A stretch of DNA of 64,000 nucleotides from Cladocopium goreaui (Eukaryota > Sar > Dinophyceae > Suessiales > Symbiodiniaceae): NCBI GenBank assembly GCA_947184155.2, contig CAMXCT020001028.1:1-64000 (forward strand), in the 5' to 3' direction. Below, in pieces: positions 53,674 through 64,000 of this stretch. A program made the position numbers and the translations under genes. The notes below the pieces were generated by a model, which saw nothing but the letters and a program-made list of their open reading frames with translations, searched no databases and was not told where the DNA came from. How positions within the stretch are numbered: the first letter of the stretch is position 1; each line of letters starts with the position of its first letter.

Positions 53674-54540
53674 GTAGTTAGGTAGGTAGGTATGTATGTC
53701 TGTATGTATGTATGTATAATATATGTATATGTGTATGTATATGTATGTATATGTATGTATATGTTTGATTATGTATGTTTCTGTACGTATATGCATGTAG
53801 ATGTATGTATATTCATGTCTATCTGTATGTATATATGTATATTTAAACGTATTTTTTGTTTATCTATATACGTGTATGTATATGTATAGATAGAATATAG
53901 GTATATGTATATGTAAATGTAAATGTATATGTATATGTGTACGTGTATGTTTATGTATGTGTACATATATGTATTTGTGTATGCATGTATGTATGTATGC
54001 ATGCATGTATGTATGTATACTATAGTATAGTATAGTATCGTATCATATCGTATAGAATTCGTATAGTATAGTATATGTCTGTATGTGTATGTAATTGTAT
54101 GCATATGTATGTATATGTATGTAATTGTACGTAATTGTATGTATATGTATGTATAGTACTGTATATGTATGCATATGTATGTAATTGTATGTATATGTAT
54201 GCATATGTATGCATATGATTGCATATGCCTGTATATGTATGTATATGTATGTATGTATGTATGTCTATGTATATATGGTGTGTGCATGTACATGTATGTA
54301 GATGCATGTGTATGTGTATGTATGTGTTTGTATTTGTTTGTTTTTGTTTGTTGTTGTTTCCTGTTTGTCTTTGTTTTTGTTTGTGTTTGTTTGCTTTTGT
54401 TTGTTTGTTTGCTTGTGTGTTTGTGTGTTTGTGTGTTTGTGTTTTTGTTTGTTTGTTTGTTTGTTTGTTTGATTGTTTGTTTGTTTGTTTGTTTGTATTT
54501 GCTTGTGTTTGTGTGTGTGTTTGTGCGTGTTTGATGTTTA
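53491..54540. repeat. Long TATG/TGTT microsatellite
   Basis: About 1 kb of imperfect (TATG)n, (TATATG)n and finally (TTTG)n. Long open frames on both strands are products of the repeat. It borders the right end of the retroelement nest. Confidence 0.95.
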
Positions 54541-54979
54541 ATCGCAGAAAATGTATGATCAGTGTTTAGGCATACACACAGCACCACATTCATATATATG
54601 AGTATATATATATATACTATAATATTCAATATACTTTAAGCACCCTTAAGCAACCAAAGCCCCAAAGAAGCAGCGTTTGAGATGGTTTAAGGAAAATAAA
54701 CCAGGTTTCTACAGCCACCTGGATTTTTCCAGACTTTGGTTGGTCCAGGTATACACCTCCATGTGTGCATCTATGTCTATGAAAAATTGTGTCGATGCAA
54801 TACAAGCAAACCCTAGTCGGAATGAATCAAATGGTTGACTCAAATTAAATGGTTTTTGTAAAAATGCCGATGAGAGCGGAAAGAAATGATGGCCAGAGAG
54901 GTCAGAGTTGCGACGCAATTCATCAGCATTATATACTATCATTACTTCCGCTCTCTGTCCTTCCCGCTCCATTGCACAC

Positions 54980-56479
54980 TTCTGCAGAGGATCTATCCAC
55001 AAGCCATGTGTAGACAGAGTGACGCTTCCATGCAGCAATGCCAAAAGTCCAGCCCAAAGACCCAGCATCGGCCTTAGATGGACGCCGTTCGCACCTGCAT
55101 TGCCAAAATAAAAAGCAGAAATGCTACTCACTGTGCCGAATGCTGCAGAACAAAAAGGACGCAAATTAGAAGCTAGCACTTCAATATTTAATCTAGTGTT
55201 TGGACATCTGCTTGACTTGAAGGTGCGGTCTTAACACCGGAGTTCAAGAGATTGAAAGGAGGGGGTAAACAAAAAACCGATCTCAAGCAAATGTGGAATC
55301 GGCAAATGGGTCGCTGGCCCTGAGCCAGAGATCAATATTTGTTCCTCCAGATTGCCAAACATATGTCCACGTGGGATGCAAGCAGTGACAACAACACGCA
55401 TGCAAAGCACAAGTCCACGATGCTTTGCCCAACATTCCCCTTTGCCAGCTTCTATTGGCCACACCCTACCGAAATGCTGCTAGATGATCTTAGCGTCTTT
55501 TCTCTTGAAAACTTCAGACATAACTGGCATAAGGTAACACTAAGGTAACACAACATGACAGAACCGTGATCCAATTTGATCCACCGCGATCCAACGAGAC
55601 CATGACGACCCTGGTCCTTTGGCTTCACAGCGCCTCCAATGAAGGCAAGGCCGCCCAAAGGCCACAGCAGGATGTGATCAGCAGTGCAACCGCAACGTTT
55701 GGCAGCGATGACATGGCCCAACTCATGAACCAAAACCTCAACACGTCGGAGGCAGAAAACAAGCTTAAGGGGAGGCCATAATCAAGAGGCATTGGGCAAA
55801 AACCACTATAATCACGATATAATATAGTTCTCTCTTAGTTGCATCTACATGTAGGGTCTAGTCACTTTTAGTCATTACTTACCTCCTTGCACTAATTCTC
55901 AGAAATTGTGCCTCCCTCACCCCTCTTCTAAGATTCTAAGTTAAGTCTGGCAGTCTAGCAAGAGAACGAGAACCCCCAATTCGGTGCAGCATGTTCAGCG
56001 ATTCAGCGCTACAAGGGACATGTCGTTGGGATGGGGAAGCTGCACAATTGGAGCCAATGCGATCCTATCAGGTATATATAATTATATATATATTACATGA
56101 TTTCATATGCTCTATAGATATAATATATAAGTATATATATATATATAAGTATATATATAAGTATATATATAAGTATATATATATATAAGTATATATATAA
56201 GTATATATATATATAAGTATTATTATTATTATATATATAATTTGTTCAACAAAACATTTACCTCTTTCAGCCAAGGGCCGTGATCAATAGCAGCGGCCCG
56301 GCCACCAATACTGCCAGAAGCACTGACTGCCAGGGATGCCCCGCTGCGACAGTGCTCAAGGCAGCCAGGACTGCTGCCAAAGGCAAGAACACATGCAGCC
56401 GGATTGGAGTTCCCATGACTTGGCCACATGGAAAGGATAGCCACTCAATACCTGACCTTTGGCTGCCATCGCCCGACAT
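54980..56479 (-). CDS. Site-2-type intramembrane metalloprotease (M50B), exons 1-4, N-terminal half
   Basis: Exon 1 (56279-56479) starts at ATG (MSGDGSQ) and contains VMGTPIRLHVFLPL and two hydrophobic helices, ending at a GC donor. Exon 2 (55629-55736, 36 codons) carries the zinc-binding HELGH (VLVHELGHVIAAKRCG), then LLWPLGGLAF, a family hallmark. Exon 3 (55304-55344) reads EQILISGSGPATH, the conserved GP motif. Exon 4 (54980-55072) continues LPMLGLWAGLLALLHG. All joins keep phase. Acceptors are AG|G; exons 1 and 3 use GC donors and exons 2 and 4 use GT donors. The gene continues at 25036, across a 29.9-kb intron full of retroelements. The total of about 314 residues fits the M50B family, whose members cut transmembrane substrates within the membrane. 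The subcellular site is unknown. Confidence 0.78.
56070..56240. repeat. TATA-type microsatellite in intron 1 of the protease gene
   Basis: TATATAAG repeats, with length variants. No function is apparent. Confidence 0.9.
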
Positions 56480-56773
56480 TTTGGGCAAATTTCCGCAGCC
56501 AACCTGCGAATCAACGTTTCGAGCCTCAATGGCCAAACATGATACCGACTTTTTGAGAAATATGTACAGTTACATATGTAACATGTACCATATATGGCTG
56601 AGTCACGCTGAATCAAGAATTCAGAATTTGGCCGTGAAATCTTCGCAGCTTTCTGATATGTTTTTCCACGATTTCCTTACTATGGGTCTCTCATAATTTC
56701 AGAATAGTTTTTCAAAGATTTGCCTTGTTTTATTCCCCACCTGCCAGGTGAGGGTTGTTAGATTTTATGTCAG

Positions 56774-56880
56774 TTGCCTCCTCCTCCTGCTCCTCCTGCT
56801 CCTCCTCCTCCTCCTGCTCCTCCTCCTCCTCCTCCGCCTCCTCCTGCCTCGTCCTCCTCCTCCTCGTCCTCCTCGTCATC
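56774..56880. repeat. CTCCTC microsatellite
   Basis: Imperfect CTC/CTG trinucleotide repeat upstream of the protease gene. Confidence 0.9.
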
Positions 56881-56933
56881 CTTGTCGTCCTTGCTCAACT
56901 GCGACCCGCGACCCGTTCCCTTCCGATCCATCC

Positions 56934-57120
56934 TCGCCCAGTGTTCCCTGCCGGACCTCAACCACGACCATCCACGCCCAGTGTTCCCTGCCGGACCTCA
57001 ACCACGACCATCCGCGCCCAGTGTTCCCTGCCGGACCTCAACCGCGACCATCCGCGCCCAGTGTTCCCTGCCGGACCTCAACCGCGACCATCCGCGCCCG
57101 GTGTTCCCTGCCGGACCTCA
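56934..57120. repeat. 40-bp tandem repeat
   Basis: About four and a half copies of a unit beginning CCCAGTGTTCCCTGCCGGAC, with a few substitutions. Confidence 0.92.
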
Positions 57121-57124
57121 TGTA

Positions 57125-57713
57125 GGAATGTCAGATAGACTGCCAGATAGAATGCCAGATAGAATGTCAGATAGGATGCCAGATAGAATGCCAGATAGAA
57201 TGCCAGAAAGAATGCCAGAAAGAATGCCAGATAGAATGCCAGATAGAATGCCAGAAAGAATGCCAGATAGAATGCCAGATAGAATGCCAGATAGACTGCC
57301 AGATAGAATGTCAGAATATATGTCAGAATATATGTCAGATATAATGCCAGATAGAATGCCAACATATATGCCAGAATATATGTCAGATAGAATGCCAAAA
57401 TATATGTCAGATATAATGCCAGATAGAATGCCAGAATATATGCCAGAATATATGTCAGATAGAATGCCAGAATATATGTCAGAATAAATGACAAGTAGAA
57501 TGCCAGAATACATGTCAGATGAAATGTCAGAAAATATGTCAGATAGAATGCCAGATAGACTGCCAGATAGAATGCCAGGTGGAATGTCAGGATATATGCC
57601 AGATAGAATGCCAGAATATATGCCAGAATATATGCCAGAATATATGTTAGAATATATGTCAGATAGGATGTCAGAATATACTAAATATATGTCCAAATAT
57701 ACGTCCTGACATG
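57125..57713. repeat. 12-bp minisatellite (ATGCCAGATAGA family)
   Basis: Nearly 50 units of 12 bp with two main variants, AGATAGA and AATATA. The unit length keeps long frames open on both strands. I regard these frames as non-genic. Confidence 0.92.
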
Positions 57714-57715
57714 TC

Positions 57716-59375
57716 ATGGTGGGGATCACACGAAGTAGAGTAATTTTGTTGGTTTTTCTTCTTCTTTCTTCTTGACTTCAATATAAAATGCCTATCAAAG
57801 CCTACAAGTCTACTCTGCCTGATTCTGCCAGAGCGCTTTGCCCTGCATTGTGAAATTTGAATGAATTTGAAATCTACAGAGTAGTCCTTCATGTGCTGGA
57901 TCTCCATTTCCTCCTTTTTCACAAAAGAACTTCTTCTCGTCAAAAAAATGTCCATCATTGACCCTCTTCCAGCCCATGCAGCTGCTTTTCTCTGGCAGTT
58001 CTGGCAGTTTCAGAGTTGCGGCAAGCCAGTCCAACGACCAGAAGCTGCAATGTCTTGTAACAACAGCACGTCACACTCCAGTGCTGAGCCTGCAATGGTG
58101 CCAATGCAGAGATCGGGAAATGTGCAGCAATAATCAATAATCATTCTTGTTGACGGCCCTTTTTCTCAGCTATGACCGAAAATGTATTGACCCCTTTCGA
58201 AGAATCTCCTTGGTTCCCCTGTCAGCTACTTAAAATTTCTGACTCTCGGTGCAATTTGGAAGCGGCCGGGCCACACCGCGCTGCCGCACCTGTGGTTTCA
58301 CTGCCATTGGCGTGCCGCACGGAGTATTCCCACTGGCACGGACCATCTGTCCTCAGCTGCCTCAGCTCATCTCAGCTCTATGTGATTCTGTGTGAGTGTG
58401 TGTGTTCCTTGCCAAGTCATTGCTTCCAACTCCAGAGGTTAATGACATCCAGGATCATCCAGGCAAAATGTTTGACATTACATTGATATTACATGATATT
58501 ACTGTCCCGTCAATCCCCGCCCCAACCATCCAGACATATCCAAACATATCCAAACGATCCAATTTCATGCAATTAGAACATTAAGTTGGACCTCCAGCAA
58601 ACACCAGTGCCCAACATGTTGCAACTATGGCACGGTTGCATCAAATCTGGAGAAGCCAATGACGCAATCCAAGGAGTGAACTTCTGGTCTGGCCGGTCGC
58701 CTTGCCTCAGCAAATGACATATCATTTCTTTAGCAACTTTAGTAGTTACACCTGAGTCGTGAGGCCTCTGATGAAAGCTTGGGAAGTGTGGTCAGGTGGA
58801 CAGCTGAGAGCAACTTTGAAAGCTTTCCCACCAATTCAAGCGCTCCCAAATTCGAATCATGAAAAATGGGACCCTCCAGACCCGGTCACAAGTGAACATG
58901 CTGCAACAATCACCGGACAAGACCATTGAACTTTCTTATTGATCGTTCTTGAATTTCATCGCACATTGTCTGCAAACACCCTGTAAACTGTAAAGCAGCT
59001 ATGGCCATGACCTACCACGACCTTCTATTCCTCGCTGGGGCACACATGCTTTGACTTGGCGGCCACGAACCCATTGACCACCATACGCACTTGCTGAGGC
59101 TGGCCTGCAGGTGACACTGCCGCAACTAAAATCACCAGCTCCATGCAGCTCCTCTTGATGGTGGGCCTCCAGAGCCCAGCAAGAGCAGGATAAACATTGG
59201 CTGATGAAACCTCAGACTCAACTAGGCACTGTTGTAGGGTGTTGTAGGCATTTGCCTGCCGACAACCTGTATTACTGTATTCGTCGCAGGTTGGTGATAC
59301 TGCATCATGTCCACTGAATCAACACACTGCTCAAATCAAGTGGGATCAAGGCCGGCACTGCGGAATCAACCCCAC
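57716..59375. other. Non-coding stretch with weak exon candidates
   Basis: A minus-strand segment at about 58260-58350 (LRQLRTDGPCQWEYSVRH in part) could be an exon. No domain or confident splice pair was seen. The rest shows nothing recognisable. Confidence 0.35.
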
Positions 59376-59432
59376 CTGCACTGCGAAGTCCACACCAATG
59401 CCTGCGGACATGGCCTCCAGCATGTAGCAGTT
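59376..59432 (-). CDS. Exon resembling the RND/Patched family
   Basis: Exactly 19 codons lie between a TTTTGTGTTCAG acceptor and a CAG|GTGGGG donor. The peptide includes MLEAMSAGIGVDFAV, close to the MxxGIGVDFxxH stretch in a transmembrane helix of RND-type permeases such as Patched and Dispatched. The usual His falls at or after the exon end. Neighbouring exons were not identified with certainty; a minus-strand open stretch at 59490-59690 (SFSERVATAACLIAL) may be the preceding one. It lies upstream of the protease gene on the same strand. Confidence 0.5.
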
Positions 59433-60002
59433 CTGAACACAAAATACTGCTACTCTTGGGAGACATTGGTATACTGTAGAACCTTTGAAAAGTCTGCACA
59501 TGAGAAAGGGCAATCAGACAAGCTGCTGTGGCCACTCGCTCGGAGAAGCTAGTGTCCAGTGCCATGGACAGCTGTTGTTCCAGCAGAAGATGTAAATCGT
59601 GCAGGATCCTGATGATTTCACGAGCAAGATGGTTCAAAGGATCCAATAAATCTAATTGGCAAATTGATGGCAAGTAATTAAGCACATTCCAAAGAGAAGA
59701 GTTATATATATAACATGTATCATAATCAACATGGATCAACATGGTATAATCGTTGTGTTGCTCATCGTTGGCTGGACTTGCCAGGTATATCCTGATATCA
59801 ATTGATTCAGCATCTCCGAGGCTGCGACGGAATGCCAGGTCTGGCTTGAAGGCGCACAGGCAGCACGGATGCCGCGCTGGATGTGAGGAAAATCCTTCCC
59901 ACAGGGTCTCAAAGAGAGCTGAGTAAAACACGGGGAATAAGACATGGCAATGCAAAACACATTGAAAGAGACGGAGAGGAAATTAAAAAAGGAGGATACC
60001 AA

Positions 60003-60057
60003 GAACCATACAGTACCAAGAACCATACCAAGAACCATACCAAGAACCATACCAGTA
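60003..60057. repeat. 15-bp tandem repeat
   Basis: About three and a half copies of ACCAAGAACCATACC-type units. Confidence 0.85.
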
Positions 60058-61028
60058 CCAAAAGTTGCTTCATTAGAATCATTAGTTCAACGAGTGTCAA
60101 CGATGATGATAAACCTGGTATACATCCTGGATCATCCTGGTACAGTACCCCACTCTCCTGAAACCTGAGTTGGCCATGAGCCGTCCGAGGTCTCTTTCAG
60201 CTTCTCTCAACGGCGCTACTTCGCTGCGAAAGGTGCCACGGGGAGTTCTCAACAACGGCGGGCAAATTAAAGAGCCTCATCACTGGCCCCGGTGGGCTGA
60301 CAGAAACGAGCAGAAGCATATAAATACAATATATTACAATTGTATTACATTATTATATTGCAGCAGCTAGGTGCTGCAGGAGGGCAAGTCGCGGAAATGC
60401 AAGGCAAGGCAGGGATGTTTGGAATTTGGCACGCACATTTCATTTGTCAATATTGATATCGATGATACTGCCAAGATCTGCCAAGCAACCTGAAATGTGA
60501 GCCAGTTGATCCTCGTGCACAAGCGTCACCTCCTGAAGGGCTATCTGTGGCGCCTGAGTCGCTTCCTCTGCAGGGGGTACCTCTGCAACTGGCTCTTCAC
60601 CTTCCAGGTCAAACTCTTCACTCGAACCTCAGAGGAACCAAGTCTGCAAGACATGAACCAGGCAGCTTGAATGACCCTCCACACATTAAAATACGTACGT
60701 ACTAACAGTAGGGAAAAAGCTCTTCAAATCGAAACAAACAGAGACTCTTCGCACAATTTTGTTCTGAAGTCTTCTCGTTGTTGTTCATGGTTTTTGCTCT
60801 CGTTGTTCTGGTGTTGGAGTTAGATTGGTCTTTTTTGCTGAGTTGCTCCTGCTGTCGTAGTCACTTTTGAAGTATTGGTTCTCTTGGTGTTGCTAAGGTG
60901 GTTGCTGTTGTGGCGTCTCTGGTAATCACATTCCAACAGCATCCAACAGCAACCAACAGCATCACATTGTTCGATCCAGCCTGTGTTGACTCGTGCATGA
61001 AGGTATGCCGCTGCTTGTGCTTTGACAG

Positions 61029-61144
61029 CCGGGCTGGCACTGCGCATGCGAGCCACCATTACCATTGGCAAGAAATCAAAGAAGGCCTTCCTGCATCAAG
61101 ACAATGCCGGCACGGATTGGGATTTCAGGCAGGCTCTTTCAGAG
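61029..61144 (+). CDS. Possible exon, strand uncertain
   Basis: On the plus strand a TTTGACAG acceptor and GAG|GTAAAG donor bound an open segment containing TITIGKKSKKAFLHQDNAG. On the minus strand the same DNA reads KAFFDFLPMVMVARMRSAS after a GATGCAG acceptor. Minus would agree with the neighbouring genes; plus has the better splice pair. No domain is recognised. Confidence 0.3.
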
Positions 61145-62170
61145 GTAAAGTATGGTAAAGTACTCCTCAACATCTCTCAACAATGCAGTAGATTTGCCGA
61201 TGATTCATGTTTGGGGGGGAACTTGCTGTTCACCTGAGTTAGCCCATTGATCAATCAATGCCGATTGTGCGTTTTTTGATCAAACTTGGCAAGCACGTCG
61301 TGAAACCCACGAAAGCGAACAATAACCTCACCACCCTCACCAACAGAGTCTCTCTCGCGCTCCCTCTCTTTTTCATTTCAGGGAGGCGTGTCAATTTGTG
61401 CTGCACGTGCTTCAGTCCAATCCCTGTCAGAACATATTCATCCTAGTCGCAGACAAATATTATTGAATTATTGTCACCATATTTCATCATGGAAGAAATT
61501 GGCAGCAAATCCTGACAGCTTGCTCAAAGAGGAGCTCCAAAATGCTTCGCCGCACAACGCTACGCAATGGTGAGGTGTCTTCGGAGAGCCTCAGAGTAGA
61601 ACGGGTTTGTTTGCCATATCCTCATGGTCAAACAAATCTATGCATATAAAAAAATATAAAGAATCTATTTCTAGATATTCTACGAAAGCGGTGGACATCA
61701 TTTATATTCATTTATCAATCAGTACCCTGCAGGCCAAAAGTCGCTCCATCACCAGCACTCGTGGAAGGAGACGAGGCGACAGGCAGGGCTCCTGATGGCC
61801 AGTCTAATATCAAACATGCTGGCACCATCAGCGTGTCGCCGATTGGAGTCTTGCCGATTGGTGGTACCGGACATGTATATTACATACCATACCATACCAC
61901 ACCACAACATTACACGGCATTGCATTGCATTACTTTACATTACATTACGTGACATTACATTACATCCATTACATATCCTTGTTCATTTGTGTATATGTTG
62001 TCTGCGTACTTGTAAAACTCTAAAATCTCAATATCCGTCTATATATTATGTAAATGTATATAATATGTACATATTTATATATATATATATAATTATCCGG
62101 GTTGAAATATCCGGGGAGCCCCCGTGCCCCCTCATTTTATTAGTACAAACCTCCGGCCTTACCCTGGTTT

Positions 62171-62595
62171 GCTACAAAATGAACAACCACCATCAAAAAC
62201 ACCCAACTACAAAATGAAAACCCAGGGTCCAGGGGCATCAACATAGGTTTGCTACAAAATGTCATGCCCAAGGGCTTTATTTCTAACTTCAACATCCAAC
62301 ATGTTACTTCTTGCTTTGTTGCAGGTCATTTTGTAGCTATTACATCCTTCTACAGATCCAGTGGAGGGATTTCATTTTGTAGCCACATGAGGGCCGCTCC
62401 CACATGTTCTTCTTCTTGATTGCCAACCAAAAAACTACAAAATGTTTTCCGGGTCAATTAGCAAGTTGCTACAAAATGGTTTGGGTTTTTTATGTTATCA
62501 TGTGTTATCCAAACAAGAGCAGCTACAAAATGGATTCACGGCCTCACCATATAAGCCCACACACAGCCTTAAAAAAACTACTTTGCTACAAAATG
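62171..62595. repeat. Cluster of CTACAAAATG motifs in both orientations
   Basis: Copies lie at 62172, 62207, 62252, 62435, 62469, 62523 and 62586 on the plus strand, and at 62327 and 62373 on the minus strand. Intervening sequence is unrelated. It may be the remains of a MITE or a binding-site array. Confidence 0.75.
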
Positions 62596-62984
62596 GTGGC
62601 CCTGGGTGCATTTTTAAAACCCTGTTTCACTGATAAAATGCATTAGATTGTTAGCCCAGGGCCCTTCAATCTGTAGCTGAAATTTTAACGCGGATATATA
62701 ATTTACATATATAATATATAATATATGGATATGATATGTGTATTATTGTACATTGATGTATATTGTGAACTATATGTGTGTATGCATATGGTAGCAACAT
62801 ATATGATCATACAACCATAATATGTATACTAATAATAATAATGTGTAATCATGAACTTAGTATTTAATAATATGAACGTGTGCCACAACAAATGCGCCAC
62901 ACACAAGGCAAAACGTATCTTTTTTTGTGACTCCCCCATCGTTTTAGGAGGTTTCATGTGAAAGCAAACATCTCCAATACATAT

Positions 62985-63170
62985 TTAATCAATTTTACAA
63001 TTTGACGTAAATTTTGACGGAATTTCATGTCTTGTGCTTGTTGCTGTCTCGTTTGAACCGCTCCTAGCTTCGGTGCTCCCAGTGGCACTCTCGGGCTCGT
63101 CCTTGGAGAGCTCCTCAGGCGGTATGGTATCTGCGGTGAGGGACTGGGCGGGAAGCGCAGGATACGAGTA
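62985..63170 (-). CDS. Possible 3' exon of an unknown gene
   Basis: A minus-strand frame of 61 codons ends in TAA at 62985. The peptide is acidic and Ser/Thr-rich (PPEELSKDEPESATGSTEAR in the middle), typical of a disordered C-terminus. Both alternative frames are also open here, which lowers confidence. No domain is visible. Confidence 0.3.
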   Translation of the reverse strand, partial: YSYPALPAQSLTADTIPPEELSKDEPESATGSTEARSGSNETATSTRHEIPSKFTSNCKID

Positions 63171-63419
63171 TCAGGGGTAAAGCCCCGGACCATCGTAGCA
63201 CCATTTGAAAACAAGTGACAAGTGATGACAAGAACTATAAGAACTGACAAGATACTTTGAATAAATTCACATACAAATGGGTCCCCTAGAGTTTGTGATA
63301 CCCGAAATATCCAGAAGAAACTGTGAGAATAATTCGAAAATCGGGTGGTAGCATCTGATGGGTCTTGAGCCACACTGCCAACTATGCCATGCCGAAGTTA
63401 GCCTCTGATGCTTGTGGGA

Positions 63420-63700
63420 TCACCCAGGTTGAAGAGACAACTGGAACAAGGCCCGATAGACATCCCTGGGCACCTGTATGGATCCACCCGTCTCTCTGAA
63501 GGCTTGGCAACCAAGAAGTCCTGCCAAGACTTCCAGCAAAATGTCTGATAAAATGGAAGGTCCTGGAAGATCCTGGAGTAGTTCTGCAAAATTCTGCGAA
63601 GCTCTTGTCACTGAAGAAAGCGCCAAGAAAAACGAGCCTGGAACCTGGGCTTCCCTGCAGCCTGCCCAAGCTGCAGTTCGGGCACAGCATACCATAAAAA
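63420..63700 (-). CDS. Possible exons of an unknown gene
   Basis: After a strong TTTTTTTCTGCCTTGCAG acceptor (exon start about 63703) the minus strand is open in two frames. One reads IFMVCCARTAAWAGC and later LLQDLPGPSILSDILLEVL. The other reads FQDLPFYQTFCWKSWQDF. Which frame is used cannot be decided from sequence alone. Confidence 0.3.
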
Positions 63701-64000
63701 TCTGCAAGGCAGAAAAAAACAGTGACCAACAATAGCCAGATTTTTTCACCATCTGTTACAAGTCAACGGAATACTACTCTAAATGCCCCAAACAACTCAA
63801 GAAGACGCCTCCGCACGATGCTTGGACCCTGCATTTTGCCGCAAGTCCACACGTGCAGGAGCACTAAATTCGGAAGCCCATACCACCTGAGCACCTCAGA
63901 AATCGTTTTGTCTTCTGATGTTGATTATCATATCAACCATCCGTCTATGTGGCGGATTGCAATCATTGGCGTATAAGGGCACAGGTGTGCGTGTGCCTGC

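Larger units (their letters stand above)
25037..54979 (-). other. Intron 4 of the M50 protease gene, about 29.9 kb, filled by retroelements
   Basis: Exon 4 ends AA before a GTGTGC donor and exon 5 begins G after an AG acceptor, so the split codon is restored and the phase fits. Everything between, including three LINE-type elements and a Penelope-like element, lies inside this inferred intron. The LINEs run with the gene and the Penelope-like element runs against it. Confidence 0.65.

Noticed and set aside
53491-54629. Long open frames in the TATG repeat
   Set aside because: They exist on both strands and encode only repeat-derived Tyr/Ile/His or Cys/Val/Met runs.
56934-57120. CRISPR array
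   Set aside because: Units are contiguous with no unique spacers, and the context is eukaryotic.
57118-57729. Repeat protein with RMPD units
   Set aside because: A 12-bp unit keeps frames open by arithmetic; there is no domain and no codon-level conservation.

Overview
The window looks like nuclear DNA of a dinoflagellate alga (inference). It has intron-rich host exons with AG|G acceptors and some GC donors, and most recognisable exons lie on the minus strand. Long AT- and GT-rich microsatellites surround retroelements, and no compact microbial-type genes are present. There is no rRNA, CRISPR array or prokaryotic operon.

Region by region. 1-24.3 kb: mostly non-coding DNA with short host exons on the minus strand (one set suggests a multi-pass transporter) and two inverted-repeat-bounded non-coding elements (2946-3906 and 9337-10150). 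24.3-56.5 kb: a minus-strand gene for a site-2-type intramembrane metalloprotease (peptidase M50B), reconstructed here as seven phase-consistent exons encoding about 314 residues. Its intron 4 is about 29.9 kb long and is largely filled by a nest of retroelements.

The nest holds three head-to-tail LINE-type elements on the minus strand (25.7-34.7, 34.8-43.2 and 43.2-45.1 kb), followed by a plus-strand Penelope-like element (45.1-53.5 kb). The LINEs carry an AP endonuclease, a reverse transcriptase, many C2H2 zinc fingers, an unrecognised domain with PYLRWD-like and RFHAL motifs, and a ubiquitin-specific protease (C19) domain with its Cys, QQD and His boxes. The third copy is internally deleted. 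The Penelope-like element has 370-bp identical flanking direct repeats, an array of small hairpins, two upstream ORFs, and an N-terminal GIY-YIG plus RT protein that is in frame with ORF2 across a single TGA codon. All four element boundaries carry GGRGCTTG followed by (TG)n.

56.5-64 kb: minisatellites, one exon resembling the RND/Patched family (59.4 kb), a cluster of CTACAAAATG motifs, and a few open segments of unknown genes.

The retroelement proteins probably act together as target-primed reverse transcription machinery. The deubiquitinase domain is the unusual accessory part. The host protease gene should still be expressible if its 30-kb intron is spliced.
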